A DNA stretch of 31,364 nucleotides from a virus (IMGVR_UViG_3300037621_000475:1-31364), one strand, 5' to 3'. Counted from the first letter of the stretch, positions 7,077 through 17,500 are shown. Numbers and translations are program-made. The notes: generated from the letters alone by a model not told the origin.

Positions 7077-7686
7077 CTAATACCTTCGGGTTGAACTCGA
7101 ATATTTTAGCATGTTCTTCGTGCTTCTTGTCAACTGGAATCGTATTATTATTCCAACTAAAATGTCCTGTGTATATGCCTTTTTCGAATTCTTCATCATA
7201 AGTTGCCGTGTCTGCTCTCAACCACCAAGGGTCAAAGTTAGTGTATTTGTCTGAGAACCAGTCCGGTGCATCTAATAGTATAAGCTCTTTGCTGTCTTTG
7301 TCAACCGTATAGGTAATACCATCACCTTGCCACGATGATAATTCTATGAAGTTGATGGTAATCTTACTGTCTAGTATAGCATTCGCCTTGCAGAAGCAAA
7401 CTGCGGCCATGATCTGATCGTATGGTGGCCTAGGTAGTTCTACAAATCTATTGTTGCTAGATTTTTTTAAATTGTGATAAAGTTTTTCATTTCTCCAAGT
7501 AGTAATTGTATTTGCAAAGACAAGTTCAAAAAGATTTTTCAATCTGTCAAAGTACTCTGTCTGTTCTTTTAAATTTGCTGTGTGAGGTGTGAGAGAAATA
7601 TTTAAATTATACTCGTTACCAAATAACTCACCGTCTACTATGATAATTGATTTGAATTTAGTCTTCCAAGAAAATACGTTTGACAT
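7051..7686 (-). CDS. Hypothetical protein
   Basis: 211 aa, not recognised. It is acidic and aromatic-rich with no signal peptide or membrane segment. Notable stretches are IIIVDGELFGNEYNLNISL near the N-terminus, FVELPRPPYDQIMAAVCFCK in the middle, and a Trp-rich C-terminal half (SWQGDGITY, FDPWWLRAD). The C-terminal tail is Lys/Asp-rich. It overlaps the DnaE-like gene by 26 nt and follows the 84-aa coiled-coil gene by 12 nt. A TAAATA box at 7693-7698 is 6 nt from the start, which could be a late promoter with almost no leader. The position just upstream of replication-like and enzyme genes gives no clear role. Confidence 0.6.
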   Translation of the reverse strand: MSNVFSWKTKFKSIIIVDGELFGNEYNLNISLTPHTANLKEQTEYFDRLKNLFELVFANTITTWRNEKLYHNLKKSSNNRFVELPRPPYDQIMAAVCFCKANAILDSKITINFIELSSWQGDGITYTVDKDSKELILLDAPDWFSDKYTNFDPWWLRADTATYDEEFEKGIYTGHFSWNNNTIPVDKKHEEHAKIFEFNPKVLDGGKDKNK

Positions 7687-7698
7687 CGCAAGTATTTA

Positions 7699-7953
7699 CT
7701 ACTCGATGTTGACTAGGTCGCCTAGGTCTGGTTCGTTCCTTAACTTTTTGTTGTTCTTGTGCCATGCTTCTATTCTTCTTTCTTTGATGGCGTTTTGATA
7801 TGTGAAGAGTGCGTGTTGAAGTTGGGCCAGCATGTCTGGATTTCTACCAAATCTCTTGGCAGTGTTCACTTTTCTCGAAAGCTCTTTTATTCTTTTTGAA
7901 ATATCCTCGTCTGAAAGATTTCCAATCTCTTCTTGTAGTGGATGGAAATACAT
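7699..7953 (-). CDS. Small helical hypothetical protein
   Basis: 84 aa. Almost entirely helical by composition: NLSDEDISKRIKELSRKVNT then a LAQLQHALFTYQNAIKERR stretch with heptad-like Leu/Ile spacing, so probably a short coiled coil. It ends in an acidic tail (DLGDLVNIE). The ribosome site is strong (AAGGAG about 7 nt before the ATG, 7961-7966). It is placed directly downstream of the fibre gene cluster and could be a small virion or assembly factor, but nothing in the sequence proves that. Confidence 0.7.
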   Translation of the reverse strand: MYFHPLQEEIGNLSDEDISKRIKELSRKVNTAKRFGRNPDMLAQLQHALFTYQNAIKERRIEAWHKNNKKLRNEPDLGDLVNIE

Positions 7954-7966
7954 AAGCTACTCCTTG

Positions 7967-8530
7967 TTAGATGTAGATTTTGCCTATTTGATGCATTAAG
8001 ATAGTTGTTCCACCGTCTGGCGTCAAAAATTCATACAAAAATCTTTTGTTATCTGGGAACGTAATTGTGTCTGACGACCCGTCACCACCTGTAACATTAT
8101 CCGCAACTAATACTGCACTTGGTATTGTAAGTGTATGGGCTACATTGGCACAAGAAATGTCCAAAACAATTCTGCCAAGTTGTCCAGTAGCAGGCATATT
8201 TGTAAATGCTAAAGTGACTGATGCATTTGTTGTAATTGTTTGGTAATGGCCATTGTTATGATTCAATGTGATTGCTCCACCTGTAGTTCCGTGTGCATAC
8301 ACAGTTTCGGAAGTATTTTTAAATTTTGCCTTTATAACTTCATTGTTGTTGAAGTCACTAGAGCTATTCAATGATGCTTTATTAGTCTGTAATGACTCTA
8401 TGTCTGTTTTAGCTTCGGTGAAATTATTTTTTATTGCGTTAAAATTATCTCTAAAACCCTGTGACGAGTTATCTTGTCCTGCTATTGGGAAAGTTCCGTC
8501 TATATTACCTGGTACTATTTTACTTGCCAT
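7967..8530 (-). CDS. Small tail fibre-like structural protein
   Basis: 187 aa. The N-terminus (GQDNSSQGFRDNFNAIKNNF, 18-37) is a variant of the GDxLRxAxxKxNxNF module shared by the other fibre genes here. Residues 40-60 suggest a short coiled coil. The rest is a beta-rich, Gly/Thr/Asn-rich domain typical of phage fibre or baseplate decoration (ITLNHNNGHYQTITTNASV, TGQLGRIVLDISCANVAH). A late-type GATAAATA box lies 32 nt upstream, and a weak ribosome site TAGGAA is present. It is the last and smallest member of the virion gene run. Its exact place in the tail is unknown. Confidence 0.75.
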   Translation of the reverse strand: MASKIVPGNIDGTFPIAGQDNSSQGFRDNFNAIKNNFTEAKTDIESLQTNKASLNSSSDFNNNEVIKAKFKNTSETVYAHGTTGGAITLNHNNGHYQTITTNASVTLAFTNMPATGQLGRIVLDISCANVAHTLTIPSAVLVADNVTGGDGSSDTITFPDNKRFLYEFLTPDGGTTILMHQIGKIYI

Positions 8531-8534
8531 ACTT

Positions 8535-11156
8535 TTAAATTCCTATATTTTTAAATGCTAGGTATTTATCGTTCAACCTTTCCACCTTGATAATAGTGCC
8601 CTCTGCAGGTACTTGTTTGGTAAATGTTATAGTTGTTTTCTTGCTTGTTTGATCATGTGTTAGTTTTAATCCTAGCTCGTGATCTGAAGATCTTAATGTG
8701 CCGTCAGCAGTCAAGTAACTTGGACCGGAAAATAAGCTATTATGATCTGCTGTCACTCCAGTGCCATGATACACAATGTTCGATCCTTCTTTTACCAAAA
8801 TGTCTTCTTCGTGTACAATCTCATTTAGTTCAAATGTTTTCGTGCTTCCGTCTCCAATGAAAGTTTCTGGAGACACAATACTTTTGCTTATGTTATATCC
8901 GTCTAAAGTGAACTGTATATTTTTAAGTTCTATTTTTTTATCCTCAATTCTTTTCTTTAGTCTAGCACTAGTGCCTGGTTTACAGAAACATATAGGAACA
9001 GCCATTACATACCCTATTGGTCCTAGAGTGTTTGCTTGTTGTGTTCTCATCCACAATGGCAAATACGTATACTCTTTGTGTCCTAGGCTTTTCATCCTAG
9101 TTCTCATATTAGCGACTGCGTTAGGATAAAGATGTGTAATGCTTCCTAAGTCAGCACTCAATTGATTAGCAAATCTAATCTTTGATCCAGAAGTGCTAAA
9201 TGATAGTCCACCATCTGTTCTCACTTCATATACATTTGTGTCTGTGGTTGCATTTGTACTAGAAGCTCTTGGTCCTAACATCGGTTTGACAACAGCATCT
9301 CTTAATTTTATTGAACTTGCAACAGATTCACCTTTGCCGTTACTCATGTTGTCTTTCATTTCAACATAAACAACTTCGTATTTTACAACTCCGTCTTCTT
9401 TTGCTATTGCTGTCTTTAAATCTCCAAAGTATAAAGTTTTAGGGGCATGGTTCTGTTCCATCTGTTGTTGAAACACAGTAAGTGTTTGCGCCTCTAGGCC
9501 CGCAAGTAATAACATCTCAGGCAAATTTTTCATTCCAAAGTTTGGATCCTCTGGCCTGTATATGTATTCTGGTGAATTTATGTTTGGATCTTGTGCTATG
9601 TTGTAAAAAACATTTTGATCTACAAATGATGTAGAGTGTCCTAATAAGTTTCCATATTCTGTCTGTGTGAATGGTATGTCTATGTTGAGAGTAAATTCTT
9701 TTGTGGTACCAACTGCTTCATACTGGTCACTTGCATTCACACTGAATGTAAAACTACGTGTGGAATCTGTGAAGTCACTTGGATCTATTGTTCCAATAAG
9801 ATTGCCTGCTAGTGAAAGTGTAATGCCTGTTGGTAAAGAGCCTTGTGTGACCTTGTATGATAAAACACGTTCGACCGGTCCTGTTTCCGTCTCTGCTTCT
9901 ATTGAAAATGTGCTAGGTATGTCTGCTGTCAGTGTTCCTAAAATAGTGGGAGTAATGAAAGATATTCCAATGTCAATCTGACCAATTACCTTCATGGTAA
10001 ATGTACGTTCAGTAAATGTATTCAAGCCTGTTGCCACTGTTCTGTTGGCTCTGACTGTAAAACTGTAATCTGTTTCTACAGCAGACGATGTTTGTAGATA
10101 GCCGTATATCTCTCCAGAGGACACATCAATAGAAAGTCCTGATGGGAGAGCCCCTGCTGTGATAGTATATTCTAAATTCTTCTGCAAAGGGTCAAAGTCT
10201 GATACTTCGATCATAATAACAACTCTGTTGTCGTGTCTAAATGTTCCTAAGTCTTTTGGTGTAATGAATACTGGAGGTCTACCTGTGTGTAAATCCATAG
10301 TGATAGAATTGTCACCTATAGATATTTGATCCACTGTCACATTTGAATTTGAAACAATCCAGTAGTCTGCTGAGTAAACAAAAATGTTAAAATTACGATC
10401 AACACTAGATACGCCGTCTGTGACTCTTATTATGAAATCATAATTGACAGATTTAGATTTTGAAATTACTGTCCGGTCAAAGATATTTTGCGGATCAAGA
10501 GGATCTCCACCATCACTTGGAGTTAAGGCCGAGTAATCAGGATAAGCATCAAAGTCATAACCACCTTGTGGGCCATACTGATCATCAATTGCTAATTCAA
10601 CAATACCTGATATTTTTCCGCCTGTTGATAATGTTGTTCCTGGAGGAAGTTCGCCCTGGACAACTTCGTAAACAAGATTTTGTCCTGCCGCGGTGTCTGT
10701 ATCTGTCGCCACTATGTCATACTCGATGTATGATCCGTCAAGCACTGTCACGTTACCTGTGATGTCAGTTGTTTGTGATATGTTATCACAGGTTACACTG
10801 GTGTCATCAGAAGTGTAAACAACTGATAGAGGCTTGTTAAGTTGTCCTGCTATTGTTGTAAACACAGGAGAATCTGCACCTGACACATCTATTGTAAATG
10901 TTCTGTCTGTGATTGCGGATCCGGCCGTGGCTCGCACGACGAAGGTGTAAAGAGTTCTTTTTGCTACCTCAGCCGGAGTTCCTGTTAATAAGCCTGTGGA
11001 AGTAAGAGACATTCCTGATGGTAGGCTTCCTGCAATCAATGAGTATACAACGGCCGTGGAATCAGTTGTGTTCGCTTCTAGTTGTAGCGAAAACGATGCT
11101 TGTTCGTTTATAGATGCCAGTTTACCAGCTGTGGTTGTCCACACGGGTGTAGCCAT
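8535..11156 (-). CDS. Tail protein with putative Ig (He_PIG) repeats
   Basis: 873 aa. At least four cadherin/Ig-like He_PIG-type repeats occupy about residues 1-500. Each carries the signature of a strand ending in Y, then G-LP-G--L---G-L-G (for example SLIAGSLPSGMSLTSTGLLT, 42-61; ELPPGTTLSTGGKISG; ALPSGLSIDVSSGEIYG; SLPTGITLSLAGNLIG), followed by a FTVRATD-like strand. The remaining 370 residues are non-Ig, with FYNIAQDPNINSPEYIYRPE and a FIGDGSTKTFELNE stretch typical of phage fibre adaptors. Ig-like domains on tailed-phage virions usually help surface binding. The start has a strong ribosome site (AAGGAG, 11165-11170) and an AATAAATA late-type box 20 nt upstream. It may be a baseplate-attached adhesin rather than a distal fibre. 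Confidence 0.8.
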   Translation of the reverse strand: MATPVWTTTAGKLASINEQASFSLQLEANTTDSTAVVYSLIAGSLPSGMSLTSTGLLTGTPAEVAKRTLYTFVVRATAGSAITDRTFTIDVSGADSPVFTTIAGQLNKPLSVVYTSDDTSVTCDNISQTTDITGNVTVLDGSYIEYDIVATDTDTAAGQNLVYEVVQGELPPGTTLSTGGKISGIVELAIDDQYGPQGGYDFDAYPDYSALTPSDGGDPLDPQNIFDRTVISKSKSVNYDFIIRVTDGVSSVDRNFNIFVYSADYWIVSNSNVTVDQISIGDNSITMDLHTGRPPVFITPKDLGTFRHDNRVVIMIEVSDFDPLQKNLEYTITAGALPSGLSIDVSSGEIYGYLQTSSAVETDYSFTVRANRTVATGLNTFTERTFTMKVIGQIDIGISFITPTILGTLTADIPSTFSIEAETETGPVERVLSYKVTQGSLPTGITLSLAGNLIGTIDPSDFTDSTRSFTFSVNASDQYEAVGTTKEFTLNIDIPFTQTEYGNLLGHSTSFVDQNVFYNIAQDPNINSPEYIYRPEDPNFGMKNLPEMLLLAGLEAQTLTVFQQQMEQNHAPKTLYFGDLKTAIAKEDGVVKYEVVYVEMKDNMSNGKGESVASSIKLRDAVVKPMLGPRASSTNATTDTNVYEVRTDGGLSFSTSGSKIRFANQLSADLGSITHLYPNAVANMRTRMKSLGHKEYTYLPLWMRTQQANTLGPIGYVMAVPICFCKPGTSARLKKRIEDKKIELKNIQFTLDGYNISKSIVSPETFIGDGSTKTFELNEIVHEEDILVKEGSNIVYHGTGVTADHNSLFSGPSYLTADGTLRSSDHELGLKLTHDQTSKKTTITFTKQVPAEGTIIKVERLNDKYLAFKNIGI
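8563..8570 (-). promoter_or_regulatory. Late-type promoter box GATAAATA
   Basis: T4 late promoters are TATAAATA with no -35. This near match lies 32 nt before the 187-aa structural gene, inside the 3' end of the Ig-protein gene. Confidence 0.5.
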
Positions 11157-11161
11157 TAAAA

Positions 11162-11190
11162 TACTCCTTACATGGATATTTATTGGAGTA
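11162..11190 (-). promoter_or_regulatory. Ribosome-site-sequestering hairpin over the Ig-protein leader
   Basis: On the minus strand TACTCC (11185-11190) can pair perfectly with GGAGTA (11162-11167), which is the Shine-Dalgarno site of the Ig-domain gene. The late-type box AATAAATA lies in the 17-nt loop. A transcript reading through from upstream would contain both arms and hide the ribosome site; a transcript started at the late box would lack the 5' arm. This is the logic known for T4 gene e. Pairing is seen; regulation is inferred. Confidence 0.5.
11177..11184 (-). promoter_or_regulatory. Late-type promoter box AATAAATA
   Basis: Lies 20 nt before the ATG of the 873-aa Ig-domain gene, in a 74-nt intergenic gap. 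No -35 element is needed for T4-type late promoters. The predicted start is about 6 nt downstream, leaving a short leader with AAGGAG. Confidence 0.6.
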
Positions 11191-11230
11191 CTAACGATTT
11201 ACAGTGTGTGATATAGTGTATTATTAACTA

Positions 11231-12661
11231 TTAACTAACTGTTGCACTAAATGGTGTAACTTCCGTACCACTTGCATTAAGCATACCGCTCACAACGTAT
11301 TGGTTAGCAATCATGTCAGTAAGTAGGATATAGTCACCTATGCTAACACCACCGCTTGTAGTACCGTTGAGTGTGATTGTGTCCGAAGCCGCCACTGTTG
11401 GCCATGCAATCAAAGATGCAGTTCCACCAGCTGTAGAGTCATTCTGTACAATAACCATGCCGTCGATTGTGTCAGTTGCATCAGCTACCTTGATAATGTA
11501 GTTGGATGTGTTAACAACCCCAACAACAAATTTGAATACTGCTCCACTGCCCGTCGCCGCCGGAAGTGTAAATGTAGCGGCCGCGTTGCCGTCAACCTCT
11601 GCCATGTTTAGTGTTCTTCCACTGTGTGCCGCTACCGTGATGGCACCGGTTGCAACAAGAGTAGTAACTCCAGGGTTGATACCACTATTATGAGTTACAG
11701 CACCTGTTGTTGTTAGTGTTCCGCTTATCAACGCATTGTTTGTTATTACTGTGTTACCTGTTGCTGTGATAGTACATAGTCCACCTGATGTTACTGTAAG
11801 GTTTGTGTTGTCACCTTCGATCTTCTCACCAGTACCAAATGTTACACCAACGTTGGCAGGTACAACTACATCTGTTGTTGCAGTTAAATTGATTGCACCA
11901 CCTGAAGTTACTGTAAGGTCTGTGCTGTCACCTTCAATCTTCTCACCTGTACCAAACGTGATTCCCACGTTTGCAGGTACAACGATGTCTGCCACCGCTG
12001 TAAGATTGATGTTGTTTCCTGAAATAGTTAAATCTGTTCCGTCACCTTCGATCTTTTCAGCATCATCACCGAAAGTCAAACCAATGTTTGCTGGTAAGTT
12101 TACATCAGCACCTGCCGTTAAGTTGATGTCACCAGTTCCTGTTGGATCTAGTGTGATATCAGCGTTGGATCCATTTGATACGATTTCGTTTGTTGTTACA
12201 CTTGTTGCTGTCAAGGCATCTGTAATAGTTGTTGCACCTGTCACTGCCAAAGTGCTTGACAATGTTGTTGCACCAGTAACTGCCACAGTCGAAGTGGCCG
12301 TAACCGCTCCGTCAATGTTAACTACGCCATTGGCTTGTAGGCCTTCTGCAATCGTTATTGATGATGAATCATCTGAGCTCAATGTTGTTCCTGCTATTCT
12401 CACTGCTGAAGCAACTACTCCACCTGTACCGTTTGGTAATAAGATGATGTCTTCGTTTGATCTTGCTGATGTAATTCTTTGTCCATTTACATCCATATCA
12501 CCACCTAGTTGCGGAGAAGTGTCCTCAACTAAATCGTTGGCTTCTGCTGTTGAGCCATATAATTCTGTGAAATTGTCGTTAATCTTGTCAAATGCTGTTC
12601 TTAACGGATCACCTGTTCCGTCGTTTGCACTTGATCCTATACCTATTGTTTGTTTAGCCAT
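11231..12661 (-). CDS. Tail fibre protein with GEKIEGD repeats
   Basis: 476 aa. The N-terminal module GSSANDGTGDPLRTAFDKIN then DNFTELYGS (7-35) matches the other fibre genes. It is followed by a DIILLPNGTGGVV strand pattern and a Thr/Ala-rich region. Three repeats of about 38-40 aa (PANVGxTFGxGEKIEGDxTDLT) occupy roughly residues 190-310; they look like a repeating beta-helix or trimeric shaft. The C-terminal 130 residues (AEVDGNAAATFTLPAATGSG, later SIGDYILLTDMIANQYVVSG) form a globular-looking tip also common in marine phage fibres. A ribosome site AGAGGAT is 9-15 nt upstream, with a GCTAAATA box further up. Probably one of several fibres assembled on the same tail. Confidence 0.8.
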   Translation of the reverse strand: MAKQTIGIGSSANDGTGDPLRTAFDKINDNFTELYGSTAEANDLVEDTSPQLGGDMDVNGQRITSARSNEDIILLPNGTGGVVASAVRIAGTTLSSDDSSSITIAEGLQANGVVNIDGAVTATSTVAVTGATTLSSTLAVTGATTITDALTATSVTTNEIVSNGSNADITLDPTGTGDINLTAGADVNLPANIGLTFGDDAEKIEGDGTDLTISGNNINLTAVADIVVPANVGITFGTGEKIEGDSTDLTVTSGGAINLTATTDVVVPANVGVTFGTGEKIEGDNTNLTVTSGGLCTITATGNTVITNNALISGTLTTTGAVTHNSGINPGVTTLVATGAITVAAHSGRTLNMAEVDGNAAATFTLPAATGSGAVFKFVVGVVNTSNYIIKVADATDTIDGMVIVQNDSTAGGTASLIAWPTVAASDTITLNGTTSGGVSIGDYILLTDMIANQYVVSGMLNASGTEVTPFSATVS

Positions 12662-12686
12662 GTGTAAAATCCTCTGTTAATAAGAT

Positions 12687-12694
12687 TATTTAGC
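12687..12694 (-). promoter_or_regulatory. Late-type promoter box GCTAAATA
   Basis: Lies 25 nt upstream of the 476-aa fibre start in a 59-nt gap. Shares TAAATA with the other late-type boxes. Confidence 0.5.
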
Positions 12695-12720
12695 ATCAAT
12701 TCTAAGAACCTAACGTAAAA

Positions 12721-14502
12721 TTAGATATCTATGGAAACTCTTTGGAACTTGAATACTGTGCTATCGCTTGAAGTGTTTGTGACTAGAACTCTAACATTAC
12801 CACCGCTTATATCAGCTGTGAATGTTGTCAAAGGGCCTGTGTGGTCTGTTGTAGATCCAAACACTGTGATGTAAGCATCTGTACCGTCGTGCGTAACATT
12901 GGCTTCCACTATCTCAAATCTGCTGTTTGTGGCATCTGTTATGGATATAAAGTATTTGCAACTTCTGTATGTGTCCACAGCAAAAGTATTCAAAACAGAC
13001 GTTGTTGAAGTTGCCACTGTTGTCGTAGCATCTGCAATATCTGAATTATTAAGTGTTGCACCTGCAGTGGCAAATGATAATGTACCTGATCCGTCAGTTT
13101 TAAGGAACTGATTCGCACTTCCATCTGACGTTGGGAAAGTAAACCCACTTATTGTGACACCACCTGTACCGTTACCTGACAGTTCAAGGTTTGCATTTGA
13201 CGAATTAGTCTTCACTGTGTTATCGTCAAGTGTGATCCCTTCAAGTGTAAGTGCTGAAGTCACTGTCAATGTTGTAAATGTACCTGCCGCAGGTGTGGTT
13301 GCACCAATGGCAGTGCCATCAATTGAACCGCTGTTGATATCTGCTTTGGCAATTGATACTTGCCCTGTTCCCGAAGGTGACATAACTAGATTCGAATTTG
13401 AAGCTGTCGCTTTAATCTCATTATCAGTAATATTGATGTTGTCATCAATAGTTAAGCTGTCAATGATCACAGAACCTGTACCGCCTGGTGTTAAACGAAT
13501 GTCTGCATTTGAATCAGATGATATAATGTTGTCAAAAAAGTTTAAATTGTCTACACCCAAAGTACCTGTGATGTTCATATCACCGGTTACTGTCAATGCT
13601 CCTAGTGTGGTCAAACCAGTTACATCAAATGTTCCTGTGGTGCTTAAATTTTCATTACCAAAACTTATGTCTCCACTTGAATCTGTGATAGAAGCACCAG
13701 CCATGGTCAAAGTGCCAGCAGTCATTGTTCCTGATGTTGTTAAATTCTCGTTTCCAAAACTTATGGCTCCACTCGAATCAGTGATTGAGCCATTTGCCAA
13801 TGTTAAATTTCCTATTGTAGATCCTGTTGCACCAGTAATAGTTCCTGTTGTGGTTAAATTTTCATTTCCAAAACTTATAGCACCCGAGGAGTCAGTTATT
13901 GATCCATTTGCTAGGGTAAGGTTCCCTATTGTGGACCCTGTTGCCGCAGTCATTGTTCCTGTGGTAGTTAAATTTTCGTTGCCAAAACTTATTGCACCAC
14001 TCGAGTCTGTAATAGAACCATTTGCCAGAGTTAAGTTTCCGACTGTTGATCCCGATCCTGCTGAGATGGCACCTGCAAATGAGATTGTTCCAGACACTGT
14101 CAAATCACCGTCAACAATCAAACCATCATTGATGTTGATTGCTGTTGAGTCATCTGAGCTCAATGTTGTGCCGGCTATCTTAATTGCTCCAAATACAACC
14201 GAACCTGATCCCGAAGGAAGTAAATTTATATTTTCGTTAGTCCTGGTTCCTTCAATATTGTTACCGTTGAATCTTATTGCTGGCATCACTACTGCGCCAC
14301 CGCCAGCTGGTGAGAATATTAAATCGTCATCAGATCTGGTAGCTCTAATTTCGTTGCCTGTAACCTGAATGGTTGTTAGATCAAATCCGGGTGATGCATA
14401 AATTTCGGTGAAGTTCGTGTTCACCTTGATCATTGCATCTCGTAACGTATCCCCCGTTCCGTCGTTTGCGTTTTGTCCTACATTTAATACTAATTGTGCC
14501 AT
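12721..14502 (-). CDS. Tail fibre protein with 38-aa repeats
   Basis: 593 aa. N-terminal module GQNANDGTGDTLRDAMIKVN then TNFTEIYAS (8-36). Residues about 155-285 hold four to five copies of a 38-aa repeat, TIGNLTLANGSITDSSGAIS then FGNENLTT, spaced 114 nt in the DNA. Later come DIRLTPGGTGSVIIDSLTID-type strands. The C-terminal 110 residues (YFISITDATNSRFEIVEANV, THDGTDAYITVFG, TADISGGNVRV) are one copy of the repeat unit that makes up most of the neighbouring 2056-aa protein. The start lies one base after that gene's stop, with a poor ribosome site (GGTTAATGG), so translation is probably coupled to it. It looks like a shorter paralogue that keeps the shared base and tip but lost the shaft. 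Confidence 0.85.
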   Translation of the reverse strand: MAQLVLNVGQNANDGTGDTLRDAMIKVNTNFTEIYASPGFDLTTIQVTGNEIRATRSDDDLIFSPAGGGAVVMPAIRFNGNNIEGTRTNENINLLPSGSGSVVFGAIKIAGTTLSSDDSTAININDGLIVDGDLTVSGTISFAGAISAGSGSTVGNLTLANGSITDSSGAISFGNENLTTTGTMTAATGSTIGNLTLANGSITDSSGAISFGNENLTTTGTITGATGSTIGNLTLANGSITDSSGAISFGNENLTTSGTMTAGTLTMAGASITDSSGDISFGNENLSTTGTFDVTGLTTLGALTVTGDMNITGTLGVDNLNFFDNIISSDSNADIRLTPGGTGSVIIDSLTIDDNINITDNEIKATASNSNLVMSPSGTGQVSIAKADINSGSIDGTAIGATTPAAGTFTTLTVTSALTLEGITLDDNTVKTNSSNANLELSGNGTGGVTISGFTFPTSDGSANQFLKTDGSGTLSFATAGATLNNSDIADATTTVATSTTSVLNTFAVDTYRSCKYFISITDATNSRFEIVEANVTHDGTDAYITVFGSTTDHTGPLTTFTADISGGNVRVLVTNTSSDSTVFKFQRVSIDI

Positions 14503-14503
14503 G

Positions 14504-17500
14504 TTATACTACCATTAACCTTCTTACCACTGTAACTTCATGTGTGTTAGTACTACTTATCGTTCCTCTGAGTCTAACATTGCCACCTGATATGTCTGTT
14601 GTGAACTCCACTAGATCACCTGTGCTGTTTGTGGTTCTTCCAAATACGGACATATATGGTGTTGTGCCGTCGTGTGTGATCCTTATTTCACCTGTTTCGT
14701 ACAATCCTCTTTCACCACTGCCTGAATCTGATATTGAGAACACATATGACGCACTTCTGAATTCAGATACACTGAAACTGTCCAGTGTTGCAGTGTTAGT
14801 CGGTGTCCCCACTGCTCTCGCTAGAGGTATCTTGAATATGTTTGTGATGGTTGTGGACTGTTCAATTGTGCTTTCTGCCCTTAGTTCCACGTTGCTACCG
14901 TTCACTGCCGATGTGATGGTAATGAATGGAGCCGTTGTTGACTCACTGTTTATGTCAAACTCTGTGTGGTATGCGTCGGTGCCGTCACTGACCAACATTA
15001 CTTCTGAAAACTGTACCCTGCTGTCGCCATCCTTCATTGCCACTAGATAGTTTGCGGCCTGTACACTGGAGTGGGCAAATGAGTCAAGTGTGGTGTATGG
15101 ATCTCTATCTCCCCTATGCATGTGAGTCCTGAATGCATTCACTGTTGTCGATGATCCAGACGTGGATGCCGCTGAAAGAGTAACTGTGCTTGACCCGTTA
15201 TGTGCCGCTGTCAATGTCAGTTGATGTGTTCCTTTTGATGAAACATATGGCCCTTCATGCACGAATGCTTCTGTGCCATTGGTAAGCACAGTGGCTTCCA
15301 TGATCGAAGCTGTTGATTCTGAGTTGTTGAATCCAACTATTATGTAACTTGCACCTGTGAAACTAGTATCTTCAAAAGTGTCTATAGCTGTGGCACTACT
15401 TGATACCGTTGAAGCGGCCACAGTGTTGAAATCTGTTCCTGTTGATCCTGACTCGTTGTCGGCCAATAACACTCTGTAAAACTTGACCTGGATGTCAGGT
15501 ATGTTTCCTGCACATCTTAATCTCACATCACTTCCACTGATGTCTGTTGTCAGAGTGACTAGTGCCCCGTGTGAGAAATGTTCATTGAATGTAGTAATAA
15601 ATGAATTAGTGCCATCATGCACAACCATTGCTTCCAGCGTGTCAATATACCCGGTTACTGTCTCTTTGGCTGACACATAATATTTGGCTCCTCTATAACT
15701 GCCTTTTGCAAAGGTGTCTAAATTGTCTGTTTGTCCTGTTGGAGCCTTCATGTGTACTCTATATGCGGCAACCTTGGTTGAACTGCCAGATGTCGATGAT
15801 GCCTTCAATGTCACTGTGTTGGATCCATCATGTTCAGCTGTAAGATCTAATTGGTTTGTGCCCTTGGTACTGACATATGGTCCAGACGAAACAAAAGCAT
15901 CTGTTCCTTCTGTGATCACATTGGCTTCCTGTATTGATGCCGCGGCCTCACTGGAATTGTATCCAACAATCACGTAATGGGCTCCGTCGACAGACGTGTC
16001 ATTAAATGTGTCTACTGTTGTGGCAGAGCTGGATGCCGTCACTCCACCAATCACTTTGGTGTTTGTGTGTGTTGCTGTGGTTGGCGCATCGGCCAACAAA
16101 ACTTTATAGAAAGTGATTCTTGTGTTGTCATTTGCCACAACGCATCTTAATCTGAGATTACCACTGTCAATGTCTGTGGTTAGGTCGCCGTTGAAAAGAC
16201 TGGAACTGCCACTGAAATGTTCGTTGTACTGGTTTATGAATGCATTGGTACCATCATGCACAACCAAACACTCTACGTTGCTGACTTCATTACTGTCAAG
16301 GTTGTTTACAGATATGTAATACTTGGCACCCCTGAAATTTGCGATAGCAAAACTGTCAATTGTTGCTGTAGAACTTTCAGGTGCTTTAAGATCAATCCTG
16401 TAAGCTGTGACAATGGTATTGACACCACCACCAGCGGCATTTGTTGCCGATGCCTGTAGCGTCACTGTGCTTGATCCATTGTGTGATGCTGATAAAGTTA
16501 AATGGGCAGTGTCGTCTTGTGTTTTTGAAGAACATTCACCGTACTGTGTAACAAAGGCATTTGTGCCATCATGCACCACGGTCGCCTCCATTGCGGTAGC
16601 GCCACCTCCACTTGCTCCACCAGTTCTTGCCACTATTATGTAGTGTGCGGCGTCGACAGCAGTTGCGTCGATAGTGTCTATAGTTGTAGCCGCACTGGTG
16701 ACGTCGGTCACAGTGGCAGTCGTTCTAACATTCGAACCTGTTTCTGCACTCTCTGTGTCACCAAGTAAAATTCTGTATGCAGTTACTCGTGTGTTTGATC
16801 CTACTGTCGCACTGCCTCTCAATCTGACAGTTGTCCCATCTATATCTGCTGTCAAAGTGATTAGTGAATTGTTTCCTGAAAAATGTTCGTTGTAAGAAAC
16901 TATGAACGCATTTGAACCATGATCATGTGTGACAAGAGCTTCAAGGTTCGAAACTTCACCAGTCTCCATGTTGTTTACTGAAATAAAATATTTTGCTCCA
17001 TTGTTTGCATTTCTGGCAAAGGTGTCAATGTTAGCAACCGTGCTTCCTATGGTTACTCTCGCTATTGATGATTCATCTGTTTGTTCACCCGAGTATCCTG
17101 TTGAGTCATCGTCACCCAAACCGATCCTGTAATAAGCGAATGTGTTGTTGTTGGCCACAGTACTGCCATCATTGTCAGTTGATCTTATTCTAACCTTGCT
17201 GGTGCTGTCACCTGATGTTACCACATCTGTGGTGTAGACTGGATGGTTGTCGCCCTCGTCAGTATTGACAATGGCCGAATTCGTCATAAAAGAATCTTGT
17301 AGGTTATGCATCAATGATATTTTCCTTGTTTCAAAACTGCCATTGGCAACATCTTTATTGACCACAAAGAACCAAGCACTGTCATACTGTCCCGCCGTAA
17401 ATTCTGCACAGGTTGTGGTTCCTGAGTGTGATAGTGTGGAGTGTGTGCCATGTGCTGTCACATGGTCAATTTCTGTCTCTTGTATTCCACCTACCGTGAC

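Noticed and set aside
13740-14060. Regular 114-nt repeats resembling a CRISPR array
   Set aside because: Period equals 38 codons in frame with a conserved protein repeat and diverged codons; no spacers or cas genes.
13154-14368. Long plus-strand open frame opposite the 593-aa fibre gene (also 11736-12680 and 19206-20333)
   Set aside because: Mirror frames of Thr/Ser/Val-rich repeats; low-complexity Val/Pro/Ser proteins without ribosome site or family features.
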